This document shows positions 10,818 to 22,200 of a DNA stretch of 64,000 nt, in pieces. Position 1 is the first letter of the stretch. Each line of letters opens with the position of its first letter. The notes below the pieces were generated by a model. The model saw nothing but the letters and a program-made list of their open reading frames with translations. It ran no database searches and was not told where the DNA came from. Position numbers and translations under genes: made by a program. Origin of the DNA: Phascolomyces articulosus (taxonomy: Eukaryota; Mucoromycota; Mucoromycetes; Mucorales; Lichtheimiaceae); NCBI GenBank assembly GCA_025677815.1, contig JAIXMP010000040.1, positions 62,001-126,000 on the forward strand, in the 5' to 3' direction.

Positions 10818-11912
10818 GTGCGCATTCTAAATCCGAAACGAAAATCATGCGTCATCTCACTAAATTACAAAGTATGTCAGAACGAATAGCAACATTGCAA
10901 GTTAAATTATTTGTATACAGAGCGCGATTTTTACCTGATGATGCACTCTTAACACAATTACTACCGGGCCTCGAAGCACAAAAAAGAAGTTACTGGGGCA
11001 AAATTTCCAACAAATCACCTATTGTAAACCTTCTCCCACAACCATACAATGATATCTCCGGAACAATACTTAAAACAATCATCCGCCAATACCTAACTGG
11101 CACATTTGAATCTATACGTTCCGCACCAACTGGTGCAAGCCTATTACGTGCCTTACCCCTGAAATTGGGTGTCGACCCAATATGTGGGTTCCAATGTCAA
11201 ATAAAGAAAGAAGCCGCTGTATCAGATGGAGGCTTGGTTGGCCTCCAGGTGGAAGGCCCAAACCTTGTCCAAGATGCCCCTCTCAAATACTTACAAAGAA
11301 ACATGCTATACATTGTCTGCGCATGCACCATCGACTTGAAGTACCAACACAGCATGATGATCCTCTTTCTCATATCCTCAATCAACATCCACAATCGAAA
11401 CCAACTTCAGCACATAGAATACAACGTTTAAACAAACTATGGCCAATCGCATGTTTAATACTTGCAGAACCTGATGCTTACCATCGCCCTGGTAACAATA
11501 TTCAACAATATTATGACGATTATCCTGGACAGGCTTTTATCAAATGAATCACTCCTTTTCCTCCCTCTGAAGCAGAGTAAGTTTACTATTTATACCTCTT
11601 CTATAACTATTTTTCTTCCTTTTTATTTTTATTTTCTTTTCTATTTCCTTTTTCCCCTAGTTTACTTTTATTACTTATTTAGATACAGCTACTACCTTAT
11701 GTCACTTGCTTTCTATAAACAGATCTATATAGCCCCTTTACCTTTTGTATGACATATCCTTTAACTTTTCACTCTTAACTTTTACCCTACTTACGAGCAC
11801 AGGGTTTTCATTCGCTTTTTTCTCTTAATATCTGTCTCGAACAAAAAAGTCTGACAAGGGCGATGTGTTTAACAGAGACTTTAAATAAAAGCCAAATTTT
11901 AAACGTATAATG
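10818..11912 (+). mobile_element. Decayed LINE-type retrotransposon 3' end (copy A)
   Basis: The translation reads SETKIMRHLTKLQSM, then RCIRWRLGWPPGGRPKPCPR and later LTKKHAIHCLRMHHRL. This is the region after the reverse transcriptase, with a Cys/His cluster, of a non-LTR element. The same sequence recurs at 29.9-30.6 kb. A one-base deletion near 11180 shifts the frame: GVDPI continues in one frame and MWVPMSN in another. Upstream RT catalytic motifs are absent, so the copy is 5'-truncated. The coding part ends at 11547. A pyrimidine-rich 3' UTR follows, ending in a tail block at about 11856-11912 (AAGGGC...AATAAAAGCCAAATTTTAAA) that matches, in part, the tail of the copy at 29.6 kb. Confidence 0.7.
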
Positions 11913-12849
11913 GATATCACAAGGTGTAAAAGTGCACCATCTCTGACATCGACTCATCTGAATCGCCCCATCAGAATTAGTACCTCCAGAACAATATAAA
12001 TATTATAATATATCAGAAATAGTAGTAGTTCAAGTAATAGGTTTTTTTTTTATTTTTATTATTATTTTTGCCTTTTATCCACCATCTATCTTTCATATAT
12101 TAAATGACGATTCCATACAGGAAGATTCCCAAGGAACTTTGCCTGGTTTCATATTTGCATTTAGTTACTTCATACACTTCCGTTCGTACATTATGGGTGA
12201 GATTTTTGAAACGGGTAAGTTATAATAATGGATTATTATAGGTATAATGGACCGAATATGATTCTAATTGTATAAACCATAGTGTTTGAGAAATGCCTTT
12301 ATCAAGAAAAAGGAGAAATATCTTTAAAAAGATTTCATGACTATGCACCTGAAGTAATAATCAAAAACAGCAACAATATTCAAAATTTTTAAAATTCCTG
12401 GACTAGCCTTTAAAATGACCATTGATGACAAAGGTATTAAGGTACGGAACATAAAGAAGCTTTGTATATGTGATTTGCTAATATATTTATGAATGCAGAA
12501 TTTCAGCAAAGAACAGCTGGATTGATTAGATATTCAAAAACAAGTGAGTGAAATGGTTTTTATTTTCAGTGGAAGAAAATAATCATAATAATTATAATTA
12601 TAATAAATTAGATTCCTTCTGGTGATCAAGGTAAAATCCGTGCTTTTTCCCATCCATTACATCACTTTTAACTTGACTTTCACCACTTAAAATTCGCTTG
12701 GTTTAAAACAAGGTCGCGAAGACGGACCTTCCTCATCATCATAAACCACCGAAAGCACTAACAAAAGAGTAAGTAAATTGAAATAAGCCATACTTCAGCT
12801 ATATATTAATTAATTACTTTCAAACATATCTTCTAATCATCATTTATAC
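11913..12849. other. AT-rich DNA with weak coding-like stretches
   Basis: Between copy A and the transposase remnant. An ATG at 12104 opens 37 codons (MTIPYRKIPKELCLVSYLHL...) that end at a good donor (GTAAGTTATA). A stretch near 12290-12345 reads EISLKRFHDYAPEVI. These could be outer exons of the decayed transposase gene to the right, but stop codons interrupt them and I cannot join them. Confidence 0.3.
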
Positions 12850-13996
12850 ATAGAGAAGAAGATTGACACCTCTTATTTCAGAGAAACAAATCCCACAAGT
12901 AACTTTGGATGAACAAATCAAAAAGGTAAATATACTACATTAATTTTCAAGGAGGGAGTGATGGAGAGATAGGTGCTAAAGCTTGTTATTATAGTGGGAA
13001 GTTGCTGATGTGGACGTGTCAGATATTCTTTTGAAGTATCGTCAAGACACTTATAAAAAAGGAGAAAGAAACAAATTGGAAACCTACCAAGAAGAACTGT
13101 AAGTTGTCTGAGCTATAGTAAAGGATTATTTAAATAGGAATATATATATTAATTGAAAAAAAAACCTGATTGAATATTTTTAGTTCGCTCAATGGTATCT
13201 TCTTGATGATTTGAATTCCATTTATCCAGAATCTTCTTTGGAATACAGCTTCGATTGTAATACGTGGTCTGCCATGATTATTCAAGTTGATGAAAAATAT
13301 CCAATTTTCCCTCTTACAAAAAAAATTGATTCAACCATTCTCAAATTTGCGAGGGTCAAAAGATTCATGATGGTTTCCTTCATATGAAGGCTGATGAGTA
13401 GAGATCATAGATTCTTATATATTCCCCCCTTATAATGGATCACTGCCGAATTTCAGAAAGATACTTTTGGAGTAAGTTAAAATTTGTTGATGCTTGTCGG
13501 TTATTAGTCAACCCATCAATTTCTCAGGCCAACATCAATGAGGCACATGATCTATTGCAACAGTTTTGCATTGGTGTTGAATCGTAGTATTCACCAGCAA
13601 ATTGCACACCAAATATGCACCTTCACCTTCACTTGAAATTGACGATCATAGATTACGGTCCATTGTATGCTTACTGGCTTTTTGCATATGAACGCTACAA
13701 TGGATATTTGAAGGAAATCAAAACAATCAAAAAGAATTCGTTCAAATTGGCGTATTTGAAAAGGTGTTTTTGCAAAAGACTTGTGCTCATGATTTTGTTC
13801 GTTTATTTGCAGCCCACTTTCCAGAATCCTATCAACATCACGTCACTTTCTTATATCAGTTCCTTGATCGTTTACAGCCTCCTATCCCACATGCCACCAA
13901 TAATGTTCATCATCATCTTAATTTATACCTTTTGCAACTTGTCAGCCTTCATTCATCCTCCTCCTGGTGCTCCAAGTGCCAATGACGTTTTGATAT
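12850..13996 (+). pseudogene. Remnant of a DNA-transposon transposase (Tnp_2/DUF4218-like)
   Basis: Several broken plus-strand pieces together resemble the C-terminal half of a CACTA/En-Spm-type (or similar) transposase. The key part is at 13490-13725: KFVDACRLLVNPSISQANIN, AHDLLQQFCIGVES, then CTPNMHLHLHLK (13603-13638) and DYGPLYAYWLFAYERYNGYL. A His-rich 'TPNMHLHLH' block followed by 'YGPxYxxWxFxxERxNG' is typical of these families. Further pieces (DVSDILLKYRQDTYKKG near 13016; FVRLFAAHFPESYQHHVTFL near 13800) lie in other frames. Stops and frameshifts separate all segments. No terminal inverted repeats were found. The Tnp class is inferred from motif memory. Confidence 0.55.
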
Positions 13997-14093
13997 AAAA
14001 AAAAATTAACCCGTGATGAGTCATATTTTTTTTTGATAAAAAAGAATTGCTTATTAACTATTCAACTCTTATAAATAATAATAATAGACTAGT

Positions 14094-15277
14094 AGCAAAA
14101 AGTACAAAAAGTTGGATAGAGTTTTGCAAAAATTGAATGAAAATGATGATTCTATTCGTGAATCGTTAAAGAATATGTACGTACTTTATATTCAGATTAA
14201 TAATGCTATATAAGTTATATTTCGCTGTTTAATAGTATGCAGATATACTAATATGTTTGTTCAGTACTCATAGCATCGTCCACAACATACTACAAACACA
14301 CACCTCTAAATAATATATTTTATATACTCTATTATTATTCACATGATAACCCTTTTCTTTTTCCATTCAACTTTAATTCGACTCTTTTTACTCCCTTACC
14401 TCGACCTTTTCCTTATAACTCAATAAGGTTTTTTATATTCTTTTATCCTTTTTTGAGCCGTCTCAATCGGGATGCCATACCAGGCGATAGATCTTAGGAG
14501 ACATAATAAAAGACAAAATTTTAACCGTACTCATAGCATCAGTGCTTACTCCCCAAAATCATAAAAAAAAAAAACCGATAAATCTGAATCCACTTTTTCC
14601 ATTTCTTCCGTCTTTCCTGTTATCCTCCCGTTCTTCGAGGAAACGAATATTTTAACTAGAAACGGGTAAAGTACCAAAAATGAAACTTAACGTAGTAACT
14701 AGCTATTTACTTTTCAATGGGTATTGTATTGTTAATTTTTTATATGGGAGTTTTTAGAACTGATGGAAAATTTGTGAAAATGAATCAAAAGGATATGTCT
14801 TCCCTCATTTATCGATGGATTTTGACCATGGCGCAATGTCCACAGAGTGCCTTCTCATTGCAGAATTAAAAGCTCCTCACAAAGTAAACACAGGAAGTAG
14901 ACCTGACTTTATCAAAATCGCTCATCAAATGAAGTCATCTTTTGATAAAAAGATTCATGATGGTGTAGATAATGATGACATATCGATGCCGGGTCTTTTG
15001 GTTGAAGGTAATATATATTAATGGTTATACAATAAATTATTTTTTCATACATAAAAACTGGGGCAAACAGATAGATCAATGTTTTAACCAACAATCTTAT
15101 TATACATAGGCTTTAGATGTACATTCTTTGTAATGGACCTAAAATATTAAGGCACCTATCGTCTTAAACCATTGTCTGTATTTTACATCCCTCGCGACCG
15201 CCATGACTTTGGTATGCTCCCTCATATATTTGAAGCACTTTGTACTATGCAGGTAATTTTTTTTTTATTTTGCAAAA

Positions 15278-15309
<32 letters not shown>

Positions 15310-15503
15310 TGTTCTGGCTTTATTTATATCTTACTAAAGCTTATTATTTAAATCTCTCAATGATATAGGATATGCTTCAAGATAATGCTGATTTGTGTCT
15401 TGAGTTCCTTCGTATAAAGGAGAGAAAATCTATTCATTCCAACTTCATTACAGAGTCTATTGAGGCGAACAATCCCTCAGCACCCAAAAGTAACACCACA
15501 TAA
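14094..15503 (+). pseudogene. Broken gene of an uncharacterised, probably repetitive family
   Basis: The main exon (14815-15009) reads MDFDHGAMSTECLLIAELKA, then SRPDFIKIAHQMKSSFDKKI and PGLLVEG. It joins over an intron (GTAATATA...ACATAG) to FRCTFFVMDLK. That exon is broken by an in-frame TAA at 15148-15150, where a Glu codon would be expected. It resumes as GTYRLKPLSVFYIPRDRHDF, then another intron, then DMLQDNADLCLEFLRIKERK, ending at 15503. An upstream piece (14094-14178, SKKYKKLDRVLQKLNENDDS) may be a 5' exon. Splice sites are preserved, so this is not a processed copy. Proteins with an '...ELKxP...DFxKLxxxMK...GLLVEG...' layout are, as far as I recall, common and unnamed in Mucoromycota; function unknown. 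Confidence 0.45.
14483..14530 (+). mobile_element. Isolated LINE-tail-like fragment
   Basis: The block GGCGATAG...AGGAGACATAATAAAAGACAAAATTTTAACCGTA resembles the 3' tail of LINE copy A (11856-11912), which has GGGCGATG, AGAGACTTTAAATAAAAG and CAAATTTTAAACGTA in the same order. About 200 bp of pyrimidine-rich DNA precede it, as in copy A. It lies between the putative exons of the pseudogene at 14.1-15.5 kb. It is probably a very short 5'-truncated insertion. Confidence 0.35.
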
Positions 15504-16084
15504 TTTTTTTTAAAAAAAAATTTGATAATTACCCAGTAAAGTAACAAAAGCAATATAAACATCAAAAAAAAAAAAAAAAACCAGCACCCTTCATAATCCT
15601 TATCTCATCAGCAACACAAGATTCGAATGGCTTTTTTTAATACCAATACATCATGTACAATACAAAGTCATCATAATTTTCGAGGCTGGATCTCTCAAAT
15701 ATTACCGTTTCTATTTGGTTGATTAACATATGTGTCGTAGTTAAGATTCCTTGGTGCAACCCTTTTTCATACTTCTTGTACGATTATTTTAGTCTAAAAA
15801 TAAGCGTCATTACTATTTCCATTTTTAATACTTCTTGCGATGCTTAGTAACCTCTGGTTGGCATCATCGTCATCATTATCTTTATATTATTTTTATTAGC
15901 ATTGCCAAGATGCGTAGCTTATTACTATTATTATTACATCATATTATTATATACCATTATATCCGCAGTAGTTTAGAAAACATATAGATATCCTCTCTGT
16001 CTTTATTAAATAAACATCATCTATCCGTTATCTTCTGATTTATTCTCTATTCTTTTGTTATTCTATTTTCTATTGGCTAAGGTA
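15504..16084. other. AT-rich spacer
   Basis: About 580 bp with homopolymer A and T runs and (TTA)n-like stretches. No gene, RNA or clear element remnant is visible. Confidence 0.55.
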
Positions 16085-16099
16085 TTGGTCCGCCAAATA
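16085..16099. repeat. 15-bp direct repeat, left (target-site duplication)
   Basis: TTGGTCCGCCAAATA, identical to 17101-17115. It flanks the 3' side of LINE copy C. Confidence 0.75.
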
Positions 16100-17100
16100 G
16101 ATCAAAATTTATATTTATTATTGTGGAAGACTGGATTGACCTGCGCCTATAAGCATGTGGTCGCTTCCTTGCGGTACTTTGTGGTAAAGATTATGTATGA
16201 GCAAAAGAATATATGGCATCAGCTGAAAAACCTCCCTTTAGGAGGAAAAGCTAAGCTAGTGTGAATAATGTGGTAATGTTACATAGTATGTAAGAGAAAT
16301 AAAAAGGGAAAATAGAAGGTATAATGATTATGAGTGGGAGGAGTGGAAAATATATATTTATATAGTAACTTGGTTACTTTCTTGAGTTGGATATGATGGG
16401 AGTTGCGGTGGCAGCGGTGGTTCTTCAGGTTCCGGTTCATCTTCTTCGTAGTCATTTTCGGAGTGACTTAATCGGTCGATTTCCCGGAGGGCACGGATTA
16501 GTACAAACCAGCAGTTGATCCACTTTCCAAGTGATAAGCCGACTTCTGAGCGCGGGAGATGATTTATAACGTAGTCGAGTGGTTGAAGTTCTCGTTGGAG
16601 TTCAGGAATTGTACCAAATGTTGTTTTCAACTCATCAAGTACTTCTTCCATCAAAGGACAACGTGTAAAATGTGCTCTATTTGCTGCTGGATGGCCGCAT
16701 CTACAATCTTTCAGAGGGTAGGATGGGAGCCAGTGCATTCTCTATTTGATAAATCTGTGTCGGTCACGTGAAGTAGCAGGAAGATATAGTACTGGGTCGA
16801 TCATTCTTTTATCGCGAAGACAACGGATAGTTTTCTTTTTATCGGCCCGGATTTTATATTCTTCATCGCGTTTTTGGGATACGGCTTGCTTGAGTGAGTC
16901 CTTTGGTGGGTTGATTCCATTTTTTAGCTTGGTGTATAGTTGGTAGAATGGATTGTTCGATGTTAGATGCTTCCAATGTAATGCTACATCATCAGCATAG
17001 AGACAAGCTGATATTATAAGATTTGATTGATCAGGCCGATTTTTGTCAGGACATCCATTCTTTCCCCCTGTATATTTCTATAGTTGGGCTGATGCTTCTG

Positions 17101-17115
17101 TTGGTCCGCCAAATA
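17101..17115. repeat. 15-bp direct repeat, right (target-site duplication)
   Basis: TTGGTCCGCCAAATA, identical to 16085-16099. It marks the 5' truncation point of LINE copy C. Confidence 0.75.
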
Positions 17116-18729
17116 ATTACGACATATGGATAAAAAACTCAAACCCAAAATAAATTTGAGAATACCTTTTATTATTTGTATCAATGGTTATCACTACTCT
17201 TTACAACATATATTTAAAAAAATTATAAATGACAAATCATCATGGTTTTACAGTAATAGATAAGATGGTCGCGTTATTTTGGAGGAGTATGGATAAATAG
17301 TATTAAAATTAATACTAATAGTAATAATGGTATATTCGATATCTTCGGTATTATCATTATCCATAACTATAAATACAACAAGTCATTTCCAGGTTATGCC
17401 ATTTCACACTTGGGCTCTATTTTATATACCATACACATTGTGAGTAGATTTATGATTATCCTCTCGTCGAAACATTGTCGTATTGGTTAGGGTCATTAAT
17501 AAAGATAAATCACAAATGACACACACCAATACATATATTAGATGATTAACTACATCACGTTCAAGAGAATGTGAGGCGTTTCTCGAAATTAAACATTATT
17601 TCTATTTTTGTATTATATGCATAAAAAATGCTGCTGCTATTTAAAAGCAATCATTGTTGAGTAAAATAATCATTTTTACCTTTGCGTTTGAAGCACCCCC
17701 TTTTTAAGATGCCATCCAAATCACTGAAAAAAAAAAGCAGTGACTCTGTAAAATAAATTGTTATAAGCGTTGTCAAGGATACCAACGGAATGATGGATCA
17801 AAATTTTTATCTGTTATTCCCCTTCTGAGAAAAACATCATCTGTCACTGTCAGATTTGCTGCAAATATGTTTGGGAATGTCTGTCCTTGATGTTTCTCAG
17901 ATTCCAGTTAAGAAACTTTCTTAGAAAAGAAATATAAATATATTACCAAATTTATAGCTCATAAGATAAAATATACCATTTCTTGACGTTCCGTTATTAT
18001 CTTTCTTATGAGTAAAAATAAAAATTAACTCTACAACTTTTGAAACGATAACTCAATAAATATATAAAGAATGTCTATTGCTCGTAACGACTGGTACAAA
18101 TAATAAATGAATATATAGCTCTATTCTTAGAATTTAAAGATATGCTTTATTCAATAATATTTTATTGATCAATCATACATGAGTGAAAATGAAACAAATT
18201 ATTATTAAAAAAAGTTCACTTTGAATCATTACATTATTATTACGAATCAACATTGGCTGTGCCTAATAGATATCCCCAATAGTGTCCAACTGGATGTCGT
18301 TACGTATGATATGCAAAAACCGGAAACATTTTTTTTTATTGGCACTGACTTTGAGGTAATAATAAAACAGTTTATCTCGGAATGAATCAGAAAGAATTTT
18401 GTACAGTATCAAACTATATTTGGATTGCTACTTTAATGACGGTCCTGAGAAAACGAGGGACGTACAGGTCAAGGGAACGATTTTCCCGGCTGTCCGGACT
18501 GGGACTCCCTTGTTTTTGACTCCCTTGGTGTTTACATATAAAACTGAGGAAGTGATATTTTTAGGGTAGCATTTATTTTACATATATGATACCCGTTACT
18601 TATATTAACTATTTTATAGTTACAATTCTAGTTTTTGGAGGTCATCTATTAAAAATAATTGTAATGAAGTGCTATTCTCGAAAATGATATGAATAATAAA
18701 TAAGGAAGGAAGTATATATGAGCGAAATA
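17116..18729. other. AT-rich intergenic DNA
   Basis: About 1.6 kb without a supported gene. A GC-richer patch at about 18430-18530 (with CCGGCTGTCCGG) stands out, but I cannot assign a feature to it. Confidence 0.5.
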
Positions 18730-18918
18730 TTACATGTCAAATATAGTTTCAACTTGAAGACGGAATACTCGACGTTGGACATTTCTTAATTCTTCTTCAG
18801 GAATATCTTGGCTGTGTGTATTGGTAGTAACAATATATCGCGAAAAGTCAAGACCAGCTTTTTTTGGTTGTAGCAGCAAAAAAGAGAGAAGGGATTGGGT
18901 TAGTTTTTGATATATCAA
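18730..18918 (-). CDS. Small open frame, possible 3' exon, unknown
   Basis: The minus-strand frame reads AGLDFSRYIVTTNTHSQDIP, then EEELRNVQRRVFRLQVETIF, ending DM at 18730. The Glu/Arg-rich end looks helical and coding-like. A possible acceptor (ACAACCAAAAAAAG) precedes AGLDF. It could be the last exon of the small gene just to the right (19014-19289), but that frame stops before any usable donor, so the two are not joined here. No family recognised. Confidence 0.25.
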   Translation of the reverse strand: MIYQKLTQSLLSFLLLQPKKAGLDFSRYIVTTNTHSQDIPEEELRNVQRRVFRLQVETIFDM

Positions 18919-19013
18919 AATAGGATGGTTGTTTAAGGTGGTATTATTTAGATAGCATTATTTATTATTACTTTCGCCTACACAGCAAATCGTTTTATTG
19001 TCAACTGTTTCTT

Positions 19014-19289
19014 TTAATATCGGTCCAGCTTGTTTAAATATTCAAGTGTGACAGATCGTTCTTGTGCATCATTGAAATCGAGTCGTTGGACAAGACGGAG
19101 ACCCACACCTGGTTTAGTAAGACCATCAGATTGTCGAGCTAATTCTATGATATGTTGAACGTCATGGATTTTTTGTTGGATACGCTCACAATACAATGCA
19201 CATGAGCTGATTTGGCTACTGCTACATATATTTACGGCACTTACGATGCTTTGCGATTGATCCGATTTGTTCATGATAGGTGAATCCAA
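19014..19289 (-). CDS. Hypothetical small helical protein, 91 aa
   Basis: The complete frame starts at an ATG at 19289 and ends with TAA at 19014. It begins MDSPIMNKSDQSQSIVSAVN. A longer, probably helical segment follows (YCERIQQKIHDVQHIIELAR) and then VGLRLVQRLDFNDAQERSVT. The composition looks coding and lacks the Phe/Ile/Lys bias of random AT-rich frames around it. Heptad-like spacing of hydrophobic residues in the middle suggests a coiled coil, as in small subunits of larger complexes. I cannot name the family. The neighbouring frame to the left (18730-18918) may belong to it. Confidence 0.4.
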   Translation of the reverse strand: MDSPIMNKSDQSQSIVSAVNICSSSQISSCALYCERIQQKIHDVQHIIELARQSDGLTKPGVGLRLVQRLDFNDAQERSVTLEYLNKLDRY

Positions 19290-22200
19290 GACAGTGATAA
19301 TCTCGTGTGGATGCTTTGATTTTTTCTTTTTTTCTCTCTCTCTCGTTTAGTCTGCTTTCTTGCATTGGTTCAGTTGGATCGATTATTTACTATATTTTTA
19401 TTATTATTATTTATCCATCCTACTAGTCAAAATAAGTTGCTCAGAACTTGTACCAATGGTTTCAAGAAAGCGAATAAGGAACAACATGAATGAGTAAAAT
19501 GAGTAATTATCAAGGTCCATAATAATACGTAGAATCTAGTATTTTTGTTATAGTAACTTTTTTTTGATATGCCAATATATTATAACTGCTCTCAGTAATA
19601 AAAAGTAACTACTACATTAATGCACTGTCATCAGAATAATGGAGGAAAGTGATTGTCCTGATTGTTCTCTACCGTTCCTTCGCCCAAAACAGTTTTATTA
19701 TTTGGTTACAAATTGATGTTTCTATCAACCATGAGTTTTAATATAATCAGCACGTCAATAATGATTGGATCAACATATCAGTAAGAGGTATCATCCTGTG
19801 CTGCAGCTTCAGGATGTGATAAAAATAAGCTCTTGCTGATGCCACTTTTACTATCGCTATTTGTACCCACGCTTTAATCCTCAAAAATCTAGAACCATTA
19901 TCGCTAAAAAAATAAAAAAAGGCACTTTTCAACCAAACCAAACATTATCGTGGCTAGTCACTTTTTTATGGACATCAAATAAGTAATATGTATATTGTGT
20001 TAGAACAAAAATGACCATTTGAGAAAAAGGGAAAGGATCCGAAAATTCCAAGTCATAAATATACACCTAAAAAAACTACAATGGGAACAACTAGATTTGC
20101 TAACTGAGTGTTTTATTCCTGAAAAAAATCGTAATCCTGGAGAAAGTTGTGACATATCTACATATCCACACTTCTCACATATATAATCACCGATACTACT
20201 ACATCGCGTTATTACAAATAAATAAATAATAATATAAATAAATAATATCGGTTGTCTCACATAATCATCATTCCAATAACAATACAATAATAATATACTA
20301 ATGACTCTGTAATATATACCCGTTATATCAAACAAATGTGATAATAACAAACTACCATGATCAACAATCAAGTGGCATGGATAAGAAAACATATTAATAC
20401 TGTACTTGTAAAACTAGAATATAATTATCTTTATCTTTACTTTGATCATCATCTTTATTATCATAATAAATCTATATCGATTCTCACAAGACTTCTTCTG
20501 TCTCTATCTCTCTTTGTCATTACATCTATCTTAATTCTTATCCATGCCACAAAAGTAAAGAATATAATAACCAAGAATCAGATTATCTCAAAAATGGATT
20601 CGTATGAGATGCATATATAGGATATACAACAGTGGCTTTTTTTAATGAATAAACAGACTCAATTGACTAAAATGATAATCCTCTTGTCAAAGCAACATTA
20701 TACGTCATTTGATCTTGTATCTCTTTGAATATATAGCCAGTGTCTAACCTCATGCACATCACATATCTCCTCCTCTTTCAAATCGTCAGAAATTCCAATG
20801 ATACAATCATTATTAAGAAAATGAGTTTAAATATATGCTTCATTTTTATATATGATTTGATTTTTATGCAATAAATAAAGGAAGAAAAAAAAAAGTACCT
20901 GAAACTGTTGATGCAAATACCTACACAAGTCACCATCCAGATTCGTTGTCCTTATCCCGTCATTCTTTCTTGATCCATATTCCCACACCATTGGGTCGAA
21001 CAACACTCCTCGAAAAAATAAATAAATAAATAAATAAATAAAAAAAGCCATGATAACACATGCCGTGTTTCATTATCATCCCCATCATCATCATCCAATC
21101 CATGTTCGATCCGTTATCCTCTTTCCTCTTTCCAATATAAATAAATATAACCATGTCATACCTGTTCGGGAAAGTCATAAGAATGGAAAATATTTGATTA
21201 GCATTATGCATCTCATTGAACACATCCCGGTTTCCAATGACAACATTTTTTTCCCCACATGAGCCCCTTTCGATGATCGAAAAATTGTGTCTACGTACCA
21301 TTGTTATCATCACCATTTTCATCATGATAATGCTATTGATTGACGGTAAGTTTTCATCCAATTCATCCGGTTGACCCCTGGTATTGCCATGTTTCTCCAG
21401 ATTTACTGTAACATCTACATAAAATCATGGTCCTTACACACACGTATTGGAATGATCATGCTTGAAGATTGAGTGATGCACATTGTAATATGCTAGCATG
21501 AGACCAGAATTGTTGTTGTTGTTTGTTGCTGTTTCTCGCGACTGCTGTTCACTTGATAGTCTAGACCGATAAAAAAAAAATGAGCCATTTTCCATGGATA
21601 CTATGAAAACTGTTTCATCCTGTTACAAATAGAAAAAAAAAGGATCCCGACTTTGAAAGAAAGAAAAAGTATATAGTTATATACCCAAAAGTTGATAGCC
21701 CAAATTGCAAGTGGATTAGGCTCCCTACGATAATGATGACACGTCCCAGTATTAATTGGCAAAAGTGAAGATTGAGTTGACCAAGTCTCTTTTGAATCGG
21801 TTGTCAAGTTTGGTCAAGAAAAAAAATATATTACGCGTGTATATTTGCTATCGCAACAGGACATTTGGTTCTGTAACAGGACAAGTGGAAGGGTATCAAC
21901 TGAATAGATGGCCATGACATGGATTGGATTGGATCGGATCGAACGAATGGGAATTGAATCAAGGTTAAGTAATGACCGTGTGTATATTTATGTATGTATG
22001 TATCAAAGAGAGTTTATATGCAAAAAGAAAGAAAAGAGTGAGTGGTGTGTACCTATTTTTGTCGTCTAAATGATATCATGCGTGTCGGCGTTTCAATGTA
22101 CGAAGGACCCACAATGATTTAATCAAATAATAAAATGATAATCACATAGTAGTCATTATCATTTATATATATATAATAAAATATTATTCAGATGATAAAT

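Larger units (their letters stand above)
16085..17115 (-). mobile_element. 5'-truncated LINE copy flanked by a 15-bp target-site duplication (copy C)
   Basis: On the minus strand the sequence opens with a reverse-transcriptase fragment containing SACLYADDVAL; the YADD active-site motif is encoded at 16999-16988. It continues through the post-RT region to RMHWLPSYPLKDCRCGHPAA and AHFTRCPL, a C-terminal Cys/His cluster. The frame ends in an acidic Pro-rich tail with the stop at 16358. One in-frame TAG at 16744-16742 stands where the related copies have Trp. The copy lies between perfect direct repeats TTGGTCCGCCAAATA at 16085-16099 and 17101-17115. This is what target-primed reverse transcription leaves behind. 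The body is about 1 kb, against several kb for a full element. Confidence 0.75.

Noticed and set aside
19747..21361. Minus-strand open frames of 64-133 codons
   Set aside because: Composition follows local AT bias (Phe, Ile, Tyr, Met, Lys), no domains, no splice partners.
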